A stretch of DNA of 5,781 nt from an uncultured Bacteroidales bacterium (lineage in GTDB: Bacteria > Bacteroidota > Bacteroidia > Bacteroidales > JAUNSR01). The stretch lies in contig CAMTOW010000156.1 in the NCBI GenBank assembly GCA_947074245.1, positions 1 to 5,781 of the forward strand. Reading direction: 5' to 3'. The stretch's first letter is position 1. Each line of letters starts with the position of its first letter. A program made the position numbers and the translations under genes. Positions 1-5,781 of the stretch are shown in pieces. Below the pieces are notes generated by a model. The model searched no databases and was not told where the DNA came from. It saw only the letters and a program-made list of their open reading frames with translations.

Positions 1-48
1 TCTACACTAATCTTAACACTCTTTCCCTACACGACGCTCTTCCGATCT
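1..48 (+). other. Illumina TruSeq dual-index adapter left on the contig end
   Basis: These bases are synthetic. Positions 1-7 (TCTACAC) match the end of the P5 flow-cell sequence. Positions 8-15 (TAATCTTA) sit where the i5 index belongs and match, from memory, TruSeq HT index D506. Positions 16-48 are the complete 33-base Read 1 primer site, starting ACACTCTTTCCC and ending CTTCCGATCT. Genomic sequence starts at 49, directly after the GATCT ligation end. From codon 50-52 onward the frame reads as an uninterrupted metallopeptidase, so the genomic side of the junction is sound. This stretch should be trimmed and should not be read as promoter or coding sequence. Confidence 0.98.
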
Positions 49-49
49 C

Positions 50-658
50 AAGTTTTCGAATTATTCAAAAATACCCGTAGCCAGCGGACTGACCGGAGCG
101 GATATCGCCCGCAGAATGTTGAAAGACAACGGAATCTATGACGTGCAGGTCGTTCCGCATGAAGGAACTCTAACCGATCATTACAATCCAGAAACCAAGA
201 CGGTAGCGTTGAGCAACGACGTCTATTACAGCAATTCGGTAGCCGCAGCAGCCGTAGCGGCTCATGAGTGCGGACACGCCGTACAGCATGCCACAGCCTA
301 TTCGATGCTGACCATGCGTTCGCAACTGGTGCCGGTAGTCAGTTTCGCATCTCAGTGGGTACAGTGGATATTGCTAGCCGGAATTTTGTTGATCAGCAGT
401 TTTCCGATGTTGATTTGGATCGGGATCGGGATGTTCGCGCTGACCACCTTGTTCAGTTTCGTCACCCTGCCGGTTGAGATCAACGCGAGCAGCCGCGCCA
501 TGGCCTGGTTGAGCAATGCCGGAATCACCGACGTACGTACCCATGATAAAGCGTTTGATGCTTTGAAGTGGGCTGCTTATACCTACGTGGTAGCCGCATT
601 GGGATCTTTGGCAACATTGATTTACTACGTGATGATGGCGACAGGACGTCGCGACTGA
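50..658 (+). CDS. YugP-like membrane zinc metallopeptidase, 5'-truncated
   Basis: Predicted membrane-embedded zinc protease of the YugP / Zn_peptidase_2 family; its substrates are not known to me. 202 residues are visible, and the frame is open from the adapter junction. The ATG at 116 is internal, because the preceding codons 50-115 encode a family-like segment (K-F-S-N-Y-S-K, then GLTGADIARR). Full-length relatives have about 225-235 residues, so roughly 25-30 are missing, probably including a first membrane helix. Numbering from codon 50, the zinc motif HECGH is at residues 72-76 (nt 263-277), followed by A-V-Q. Glu143 (nt 476-478), in LPVEINASSRA, is a candidate third zinc ligand by analogy with M48 peptidases; this is inference. 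Hydrophobic helices lie near residues 98-119, 121-140 and 174-196. TGA is at 656-658, and a terminator follows within 20 bases. Its promoter lies outside the window. The family assignment is firm; the physiological role is not. Confidence 0.93.
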   Translation, partial: KFSNYSKIPVASGLTGADIARRMLKDNGIYDVQVVPHEGTLTDHYNPETKTVALSNDVYYSNSVAAAAVAAHECGHAVQHATAYSMLTMRSQLVPVVSFASQWVQWILLAGILLISSFPMLIWIGIGMFALTTLFSFVTLPVEINASSRAMAWLSNAGITDVRTHDKAFDALKWAAYTYVVAALGSLATLIYYVMMATGRRD

Positions 659-677
659 TCGTTTCCAATAAGAGATC

Positions 678-722
678 AAACGGGAAGAACATATCCAAAC
701 GATATGCACTTCCCGTTTTTTT
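678..722 (+). terminator. Intrinsic terminator of the metallopeptidase gene
   Basis: A perfect 10-bp stem pairs AAACGGGAAG (678-687) with CTTCCCGTTT (709-718). It runs into seven T residues (716-722), the last stem pairs overlapping the T-run. Inside it, after a 2x2 internal loop, CATATC (690-695) can pair with GATATG (701-706), making a two-tier hairpin. It begins 19 bases after the metallopeptidase stop and ends the first transcription unit, separating it from hisS. Confidence 0.88.
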
Positions 723-788
723 GTGTGATAGAGGTTGTCGATTGGTCGAATCTGAAAAAGACACATCAGGCACCGATACGCAGAAACA

Positions 789-798
789 GGATTAATCC
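789..798. promoter_or_regulatory. 10-bp perfect palindrome upstream of the hisS -7 box (possible operator)
   Basis: GGATTAATCC is identical to its reverse complement. It ends one base before the TAtcTTTG element at 800-807, so it lies in the spacer where a bound protein could affect polymerase. No -33 TTTG is evident at the usual distance, which would fit an activator-dependent or weak promoter. No regulator is identified, and a 10-bp palindrome can occur by chance. Confidence 0.25.
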
Positions 799-799
799 G

Positions 800-807
800 T
801 ATCTTTG
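800..807 (+). promoter_or_regulatory. hisS promoter, Bacteroidota -7 element
   Basis: TATCTTTG matches the Bacteroidota -7 consensus TAnnTTTG exactly. Transcription would start a few bases downstream, around 812-816, giving a leader of about 35-40 bases before the hisS ATG at 851. That leader is A-rich and has no Shine-Dalgarno sequence, as is usual in this phylum. I see no clear -33 TTTG/TTG partner in the expected region around 775-780. Confidence 0.72.
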
Positions 808-850
808 CGAAACAAAAAGAAAGAAATAAATAACCAAATACACGATAAAG

Positions 851-2209
851 ATGGCTAAACCTTCAATTCCGAAAGGAACACGCGATTTTACGCCTGAAGA
901 AATGGCGAAACGGAATTACATATTCAATACGATCCGCGACGTATATCACCTGTTCGGGTTTCAGCAGATTGAAACTCCGGCGATGGAGATGCTGTCGACC
1001 CTAATGGGCAAGTACGGAGAGGAAGGGGACAAACTATTATTTAAGATCCTGAATTCGGGTGACTTCTTGAAAGATGTGAATCCGAACGACCTTGAGGAAA
1101 AGAACATCAACCGCCTCGCTTCTCAGCTTTGTGAGAAAGGGTTGCGTTATGACTTGACGGTACCGTTCGCACGTTTCGTAGTGATGCATCGCAATGAGAT
1201 CGCATTTCCGTTCAAACGCTATCAGATTCAGCCGGTATGGCGCGCAGACCGTCCGCAGAAAGGACGTTACAGAGAGTTTTTCCAATGTGACGCCGATGTG
1301 GTAGGTTCTGACTCTTTGTTGAATGAAGTGGAACTGATCCAGATTATGGATGAAGTGTTCGGCCGTTTCGCGATTCGCGTCGCGATCAAGATGAACAATC
1401 GTAAGATCCTAACCGGAATCGCCGAGATCATCGGACAGCCCGATAAGATCGTAGACATCACCGTAGCGATCGATAAGTTGGATAAGATCGGATTGGATAA
1501 GGTAAACGAAGAACTTCGCTCGAAGGGAATTTCCGACAGTGAGATCGAACAGCTCCGACCAATCATTCTACTAGAAGGCAGCAATCGCGAGAAACTGGCG
1601 ACTTTGAAAGAGGTTTTGGCAGCATCCGAAACCGGAATGAAAGGAATCGAAGAGATGGAATTCATTCTGAATAAGATCGACAAATTACAGATCAAATGTC
1701 AGCTAGACCTGGATCTTACCCTGGCGCGCGGTTTGAATTACTATACGGGAGCGATCTTCGAAGTGAAAGCACTTGATGTACAAATCGGGTCGATCACGGG
1801 AGGCGGACGTTATGATAATCTGACGGGCGTATTCGGAATGCCGGGCGTATCGGGCGTAGGTATCTCATTCGGCGCAGACCGTATTTTCGACGTATTGAAC
1901 CAGCTAGAACTCTATCCTACGGACTCGTTGCAGACTACTCAGTTGATCTTCGTAAACTTCGGAGAAGAGGAGGAGGGTTATTGTCTGGGATTGCTAAAGC
2001 AATTGCGTGAAAACGGAATCCGAGCAGAGATTTATCCGGAAGCCGCTAAGATGAAAAAACAGATGAGCTATGCCGACAGTAAGAAAATTCCTTACGTCGC
2101 ATTGGTGGGAGCCAACGAGATGGCTGAAGGCAAAATCAACCTTAAAAATATGGCTACCGGCGAACAACAACCGGTAACCGTAGAAGAACTCATCAAACAA
2201 CTTCAATAA
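851..2209 (+). CDS. hisS: Histidyl-tRNA synthetase
   Basis: Cytoplasmic class II aminoacyl-tRNA synthetase that attaches histidine to tRNA-His using ATP; essential for translation. The 452-residue protein is complete. The catalytic core has the N-terminal PKGTRDF motif (residues 8-13 region) and RYDLTVPFAR (99-108). Motif 2 is WRADRPQ...RYREFFQCD, with the motif arginine at 131. The histidine-specific loop is ARGLNYYTG (292-300), with Arg293 equivalent to the catalytic Arg259 of the E. coli enzyme. GGGRYDNL lies at 317-324 and motif 3 GISFGADR at 337-344 (Arg344). An insertion domain spans about 170-285, and the anticodon-binding domain spans about 362-452. It is longer than the 424-residue E. 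coli enzyme, and its motif 2 and histidine loop look more like eukaryotic HisRS; RGLNYY replaces the common RGLDYY. The start is fixed by the conserved N-terminus and the promoter 43 bases upstream. Transcribed alone, with its own promoter and terminator. Confidence 0.98.
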   Translation: MAKPSIPKGTRDFTPEEMAKRNYIFNTIRDVYHLFGFQQIETPAMEMLSTLMGKYGEEGDKLLFKILNSGDFLKDVNPNDLEEKNINRLASQLCEKGLRYDLTVPFARFVVMHRNEIAFPFKRYQIQPVWRADRPQKGRYREFFQCDADVVGSDSLLNEVELIQIMDEVFGRFAIRVAIKMNNRKILTGIAEIIGQPDKIVDITVAIDKLDKIGLDKVNEELRSKGISDSEIEQLRPIILLEGSNREKLATLKEVLAASETGMKGIEEMEFILNKIDKLQIKCQLDLDLTLARGLNYYTGAIFEVKALDVQIGSITGGGRYDNLTGVFGMPGVSGVGISFGADRIFDVLNQLELYPTDSLQTTQLIFVNFGEEEEGYCLGLLKQLRENGIRAEIYPEAAKMKKQMSYADSKKIPYVALVGANEMAEGKINLKNMATGEQQPVTVEELIKQLQ

Positions 2210-2234
2210 GTTTTTTATAATTTATTATTAAGAT

Positions 2235-2261
2235 AAGGGGGCCTATGGCCCCTTTTATTTT
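2235..2261 (+). terminator. Intrinsic terminator of hisS
   Basis: AAGGGGGCC (2235-2243) pairs with GGCCCCTTT (2247-2255) around a three-base TAT loop, giving nine pairs including one G-U. A T-rich tract (2253-2261, interrupted by one A) follows. It lies 26 bases after the hisS stop codon, and its tail ends just before the lacZ promoter element at 2264. Confidence 0.87.
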
Positions 2262-2263
2262 GC

Positions 2264-2271
2264 TATTTTTG
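2264..2271 (+). promoter_or_regulatory. lacZ promoter, Bacteroidota -7 element
   Basis: TATTTTTG fits TAnnTTTG exactly. The expected transcription start is about 2276-2280, giving a leader of about 55 bases before ATG 2334. The position where a -33 element would lie is occupied by the GC-rich hairpin of the hisS terminator, and no TTTG is present there. Core recognition may therefore be weak, or another factor may be needed. The leader has no Shine-Dalgarno sequence near the ATG; its last bases are ACGAACTCCC. Confidence 0.65.
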
Positions 2272-2333
2272 GGCGCCTATAGAAAGATTTTATTAATCTA
2301 AACTCATCACATTAAACACATAAACGAACTCCC

Positions 2334-5300
2334 ATGAAAAAAGAGTCAAAGTTTAGCTCAGCTATCTTTCCCCTTGTTTTCGGATCTTTGTTGGCAGGCG
2401 GTTTCATTCCGCAAGACATTCAGGCATCCGTAGCATCAAGTACAAATTGCCAAAAATCCGCTTGTACGGATTATTACAAACAACTCACCAATCCGAATCT
2501 GTTGTCGATCAATCAGGAGAAGCCCCGCGCTACCTTCGTGACTTACGGCAATGAAGAACAGGCGATCCGCAACAATCGTTCGGAATCACCATTTTATCAG
2601 TTGTTGAATGGCACATGGAAGTTCCATTATACGGAAGACCCCGCACAGCGTATCCAAGATTTTAAGAATCTGACAGCACAAAGCGCAGCCTGGAACGATA
2701 TCACCGTTCCCGGAAACTGGGAAGTCCAGGGGTACGGAATTCCGATCTATACGAATATCCCATACGAGTTCGTAAGCCCGCAGCAACCTTATATGCAGGC
2801 TCCCAACCCACCCATGGTTCCGGAAAATTTCAATCCGACAGGAACCTATTTCCGCACTTTCGAAGTTCCAGCCGAATGGGTAGGCCGCGATGTATTCATC
2901 AGCCTTGACGCCATCAAATCGGCAGCATACATTTATGTGAACGGACAATTCGTAGGTATGGGTAAAAACAGTAAGACCCCATCCCGCTATAACATCACCT
3001 CTTTTCTGAAACCAGGAGAGAACGAGCTTGCCATCCAGGCATTTCGCTGGAGCGACGCTTCGTATATCGAATGTCAGGACTTCTGGAGATTAAGCGGAAT
3101 CGAGCGTGACGTTTATCTGTTTTCTCAACCGAAAACCCGTATCGCCGATTTCCATACGGTAGCTACGCTTGACGAAACGTATAAGAACGGCTTATTGAAC
3201 GTAGACGTGGATCTTGCCAACTCGGCAGGAAAAAACGCAAAAGTAACCATGCGACTGCTCGATGCGAACGGAACTACCGTCGTAGATGAAACCGCAACCG
3301 CAGCGAACGATAAGGCGCAATTCCGCGCCGAACTACCGGGTGTAAAAACCTGGAACGCAGAGAATCCGCAGCTTTATACGATGTTGATCACTCTGCAAGA
3401 CGCGAACGGAAACCAAACCGAAGTAACCTCTTCGAAAGTGGGATTCCGCATCGTTGAGATCAAAAACAAACAACTTTTGGTGAACGGGCAACCGATATTG
3501 GTGAAAGGAGTAAACCTCCATGAGCATAATCCGGCTACGGGACATTATGTAGATGAGGAACTTCTAATTACCGATATGGAGCTGATGAAGCAACTGAATG
3601 TGAATACGATCCGTACGTGCCACTATCCGCAGCAGGAGCGTTTTTACGAATTGTGTGACCAATACGGATTCTATGTAATCGATGAGGCGAACGTAGAATC
3701 GCACGGTATGGGTTATGATCTGCGCAAGGGGGGAGCGATCGGAAACAATCCGCTTTATGAGCAGATGATCGTTGACCGCAACCTGCGAATGTTCGCCCGC
3801 GATAAAAACCATCCATCGGTTATCACCTGGTCGCTCGGAAACGAGTCGGGTAACGGAGTTTGCTTCTATACCGCTTATCGCGCATTGAAAGAGAGTGACC
3901 CTACGCGTCCGATTCAATATGAGCGCGCCGGACTGGAATGGAATACCGATATCTTCTGTCCGATGTATGAATCGGCACAAGGAATGGAGAATTACGCTCT
4001 TTCGCCACGAGCAGACCGACCGTTGATTCAGTGTGAATATGCTCACGCGATGGGGAACAGTCTGGGCGACTTCCAAGACTACTGGGATGTGATCGAGAAG
4101 TATGATATCCTTCAGGGAGGTTGTATCTGGGACTGGGTAGACCAGGGACTGGACAAAAGCGATAAAGACGGAAATCACTACTGGGCTTATGGAGGAGACT
4201 TCGGACCGGTAGGAACTCCGAGTGACGATAACTTCCTGATCAACGGGGTGATCTCACCCGATCGCAGCTGGAAACCGGGATGTGAAGAAGTGCGCAAGGT
4301 GCATCAGAATATCCGATTCAAATCGTTTGATCCGGCAACGGGAGAACTGACTTTGAAAAACTTCTTCTCATTTACGAATCTGGATCAATACAATTTCGAC
4401 TATGAGTTGAAAACCGCTAACGGAACCGTTTCGAAAGGAACATTCAAAACGGCACTGAAACCGCTTGAAGAGGGAACCGTAAAACTGAAAGCCAAAGTAA
4501 GCAAACCGAATCTGGACAAACAGGAATATTTCCTAAACGTACGCGCTCGGTTGAAAAACGAAGAAGCGCTTTTGCCGGTTAACTATGTGATCGCAGAGGA
4601 GCAATTCGCATTATCGACACCAAAAACGGTAGCCGTAGCCAATAAAACGACCGGTAACGTAAGTTTTACCGAAAACGCGAATGCACTGACCGTAAACGGT
4701 AAGGATTTCACAATCGGAATTGATCCGAAGAGCGGAGTAATCACATCTTACCTGGTGAACGGGAACGAAATGATTCTTGACGGAAACGGACCGAAACCGA
4801 ACTTTTGGAGAGCACCGACCGACAATGACTACGGATACCGTATGCCGGAAGTACAGAAGTTGTGGCTGGACCTATCGAACGGAGGTTTGAATCCAACCGG
4901 AGTGAAAGCAGCGCAAAACGGAACGAACGAAGTGATCGTAACCTGTCAGTACAAACCGGAAGGCAACTTGAGTTATGAGGTGGTTTACCGCATTTACGCA
5001 AACGGTACGGTAGCGATGACCAATACGATGCAAGCATCCGAAGAACCAGCCTTCATGCCACGTATGGGCGTGAAGATGCAGATGCCGAAAGCTTTCGGAA
5101 CATTGGGTTATTACGGACGCGGCCCATGGGAGAACTATCAGGACCGAAAATCATCGGCATTCGTCGGGGTATACAACCAAACGGTAGCCGAACAGTATTT
5201 CGCTTACGTGCGCCCACAGGAGAACGGACATAAAACCGACGCGCGCGTGATGAAACTGACCGACGCCGATAACAACGGATTGCTGATCACATCTGACGCT

Positions 5301-5621
5301 TTGTTCGGATTCAACGCATTGCACGTGCCGACGGCCGATCTAGACGGAAACTTCCGCGCGGGTAATTTTGCCGATCCGGCGAAGAAGAACTTGGACTTCA
5401 AACATATCAACGATATTCGTGAAAAAGATATTACCGAAGTACACATCGACCACCTGCATCAGGGACTCGGCGGAGACAACAGTTGGGGTGCGAGACCGTT
5501 GGAGAAATACCTGGTTTATCCGGGAACGGAACAGATCAGCTACACGGTATATTTCGTCCCAATCGTTAACGGAAATGTTGTAAAAGGATCAATATCAGGT
5601 AATTTACCTGCCAATTTGTAA
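2334..5621 (+). CDS. lacZ: Exported GH2 beta-galactosidase (LacZ type)
   Basis: Predicted retaining beta-galactosidase that hydrolyses terminal beta-galactosides, probably in the periplasm. The 1095-residue protein is complete; E. coli LacZ has about 1023. Residues 1-34 form a Sec signal peptide: MKKESK, a hydrophobic stretch at 10-25, and likely cleavage after S-V-A34. No lipobox cysteine follows the hydrophobic core, so it is not an evident lipoprotein. Domains by analogy with LacZ: sugar-binding jelly roll ~60-265, Ig-like ~267-373, TIM barrel ~375-665, Ig-like ~668-760 and C-terminal beta-sandwich ~785-1078. The catalytic set is intact: acid/base Glu504 in WSLGNESGNG (E. coli Glu461), nucleophile Glu568 in CEYAHAMGNS (Glu537), magnesium ligands Glu455 and His457 (Glu416, His418), HEHNP at 396-400, Asp241 (Asp201) and Trp1051 in GGDNSW (Trp999). 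True substrate preference (lactose, host glycan or plant galactan) cannot be read from sequence. It is flanked by terminators on both sides, so it is probably monocistronic. Confidence 0.96.
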   Translation: MKKESKFSSAIFPLVFGSLLAGGFIPQDIQASVASSTNCQKSACTDYYKQLTNPNLLSINQEKPRATFVTYGNEEQAIRNNRSESPFYQLLNGTWKFHYTEDPAQRIQDFKNLTAQSAAWNDITVPGNWEVQGYGIPIYTNIPYEFVSPQQPYMQAPNPPMVPENFNPTGTYFRTFEVPAEWVGRDVFISLDAIKSAAYIYVNGQFVGMGKNSKTPSRYNITSFLKPGENELAIQAFRWSDASYIECQDFWRLSGIERDVYLFSQPKTRIADFHTVATLDETYKNGLLNVDVDLANSAGKNAKVTMRLLDANGTTVVDETATAANDKAQFRAELPGVKTWNAENPQLYTMLITLQDANGNQTEVTSSKVGFRIVEIKNKQLLVNGQPILVKGVNLHEHNPATGHYVDEELLITDMELMKQLNVNTIRTCHYPQQERFYELCDQYGFYVIDEANVESHGMGYDLRKGGAIGNNPLYEQMIVDRNLRMFARDKNHPSVITWSLGNESGNGVCFYTAYRALKESDPTRPIQYERAGLEWNTDIFCPMYESAQGMENYALSPRADRPLIQCEYAHAMGNSLGDFQDYWDVIEKYDILQGGCIWDWVDQGLDKSDKDGNHYWAYGGDFGPVGTPSDDNFLINGVISPDRSWKPGCEEVRKVHQNIRFKSFDPATGELTLKNFFSFTNLDQYNFDYELKTANGTVSKGTFKTALKPLEEGTVKLKAKVSKPNLDKQEYFLNVRARLKNEEALLPVNYVIAEEQFALSTPKTVAVANKTTGNVSFTENANALTVNGKDFTIGIDPKSGVITSYLVNGNEMILDGNGPKPNFWRAPTDNDYGYRMPEVQKLWLDLSNGGLNPTGVKAAQNGTNEVIVTCQYKPEGNLSYEVVYRIYANGTVAMTNTMQASEEPAFMPRMGVKMQMPKAFGTLGYYGRGPWENYQDRKSSAFVGVYNQTVAEQYFAYVRPQENGHKTDARVMKLTDADNNGLLITSDALFGFNALHVPTADLDGNFRAGNFADPAKKNLDFKHINDIREKDITEVHIDHLHQGLGGDNSWGARPLEKYLVYPGTEQISYTVYFVPIVNGNVVKGSISGNLPANL

Positions 5622-5633
5622 AAAAATAAACAC

Positions 5634-5680
5634 AGCGATTATTATATTTCCTTAAGGGGAATATAATAATCGCTTTTTTT
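5634..5680 (+). terminator. Long hairpin intrinsic terminator of lacZ
   Basis: An 18-bp uninterrupted stem (5634-5651 with 5657-5674, one G-U pair) closes on a five-base loop, TTAAG, and is followed by T at 5674-5680. It starts 13 bases after the lacZ stop. The stem is mostly A-T with a GCG clamp at the base. An A-run at 5620-5626 lies on the other side, so weak termination of leftward transcription is possible, but 7 bases separate it from the stem. Confidence 0.92.
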
Positions 5681-5711
5681 GATTCGAGATTTCAGATTAA
5701 AATTATCTTTG
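5678..5711 (+). promoter_or_regulatory. Promoter reading off the right edge (TTTG ... TATCTTTG)
   Basis: TATCTTTG at 5704-5711 matches the Bacteroidota -7 consensus and is identical to the hisS box. A TTTG at 5678-5681, formed by the last terminator T residues plus a G, lies 22 bases upstream and could act as the -33 element. The spacing is at or slightly above the usual range. It implies another rightward gene starting at or beyond the window end, with transcription from about 5716-5720. Confidence 0.6.
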
Positions 5712-5763
5712 TGATGGTTTGAAAAGAAAAAACTCGTCAGAATTAGAATTGTATAAGCAATCC

Positions 5764-5781
5764 ATGCTCCGGTTTTGGAGA
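5764..5781 (+). CDS. Possible start of a further gene, cut off by the window end
   Basis: ATG at 5764 opens a frame reading M-L-R-F-W-R to the edge, about 45 bases after the start predicted from the 5704-5711 promoter. That leader length is close to those of hisS and lacZ. The same frame is open back to 5701, with TTG codons at 5719 and 5749 as other possible starts. If 5719 were used, the N-terminus would read LKRKNSSELELYKQSM, but it would be almost leaderless. The true start could also lie beyond the window. Too little is visible to name a product. Confidence 0.25.

Noticed and set aside
374..795. Open frames of 75-130 codons on both strands over the end of the metallopeptidase gene and the following spacer
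   Set aside because: They overlap the real gene and run through the terminator hairpin, and their low-complexity translations have no recognisable motif.
1267..1695. A 142-codon minus-strand open frame inside hisS
   Set aside because: It is antisense to the conserved hisS catalytic and insertion domains, is rich in Ser and Ile from complementing Asp/Glu/Lys codons, and shows no family signature.
851..2209. GATC is frequent in hisS: 17 copies by hand count, against about 5 expected at random
   Set aside because: Most copies arise where codons ending in G or GA meet ATC isoleucine codons (for example AAG-ATC and GCG-ATC) in an Ile-rich protein. lacZ shows only about a two-fold excess, so codon usage explains it better than a functional site.
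2285..2299. Small inverted repeat AGATT/AATCT in the lacZ leader
   Set aside because: Five A-T-rich pairs around a five-base loop are weak and expected by chance. There is no sign of a riboswitch or attenuator.
3564..4178. A 204-codon open frame on the minus strand inside lacZ, with a smaller overlapping one at 3568-3816
   Set aside because: It lies opposite the conserved TIM barrel containing the catalytic residues. The translation shows no recognisable domain, and it has no promoter-like or terminator context. Such shadows arise from codon bias of the sense gene.
5650..5657. CCTTAAGG palindrome at the tip of the lacZ terminator
   Set aside because: It is part of the hairpin apex and is explained by the stem pairing. 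No separate role is indicated.
1..5781. Search for a new defence, mobile or regulatory RNA system
   Set aside because: No direct-repeat array, insertion-sequence ends, transposase, recombinase, tRNA or reverse-transcriptase signatures were found. The complete genes belong to known families with intact motifs.

Overview
This is the left edge of a contig from a member of the Bacteroidota, most likely the order Bacteroidales (Bacteroides/Parabacteroides-like). Three intergenic regions each carry a TAnnTTTG promoter element, the -7 box typical of that phylum. The start codons lack Shine-Dalgarno sequences and follow A-rich leaders. The proteins also resemble Bacteroidales homologues. The genus is inferred from general similarity only.

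Layout: bases 1-48 are not genomic. They are an Illumina TruSeq dual-index adapter, including its 8-base index, left on the contig end. Genomic sequence starts at 49-50, inside a YugP-like membrane zinc metallopeptidase gene (50-658) that has lost its first few dozen codons. Next come an intrinsic terminator, a promoter and hisS (851-2209, histidyl-tRNA synthetase). A second terminator abuts the promoter of a complete gene for an exported, LacZ-type GH2 beta-galactosidase (2334-5621). A long hairpin terminator and a further promoter then lead to a possible gene start cut off by the right edge. All recognised genes are on the + strand, and no stretch longer than about 200 bases lacks a gene.

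The genes appear to be separate transcription units, because hisS and lacZ each have their own -7 element and each of the three genes has its own terminator. They do not form a pathway: one is membrane proteolysis, one is translation and one is periplasmic glycoside hydrolysis. No SusC/SusD pair, sensor or other glycosidase is visible, so the window does not show whether the beta-galactosidase belongs to a polysaccharide utilisation locus.

I found no mobile element, CRISPR array, tRNA/rRNA gene or credible new system. The most consequential observation is the adapter, because it creates a false N-terminus for the first protein. The other points are modest: terminators merged with promoters, a palindrome inside the hisS promoter, a eukaryote-like HisRS signature, and an extended active-site-proximal loop in the beta-galactosidase.
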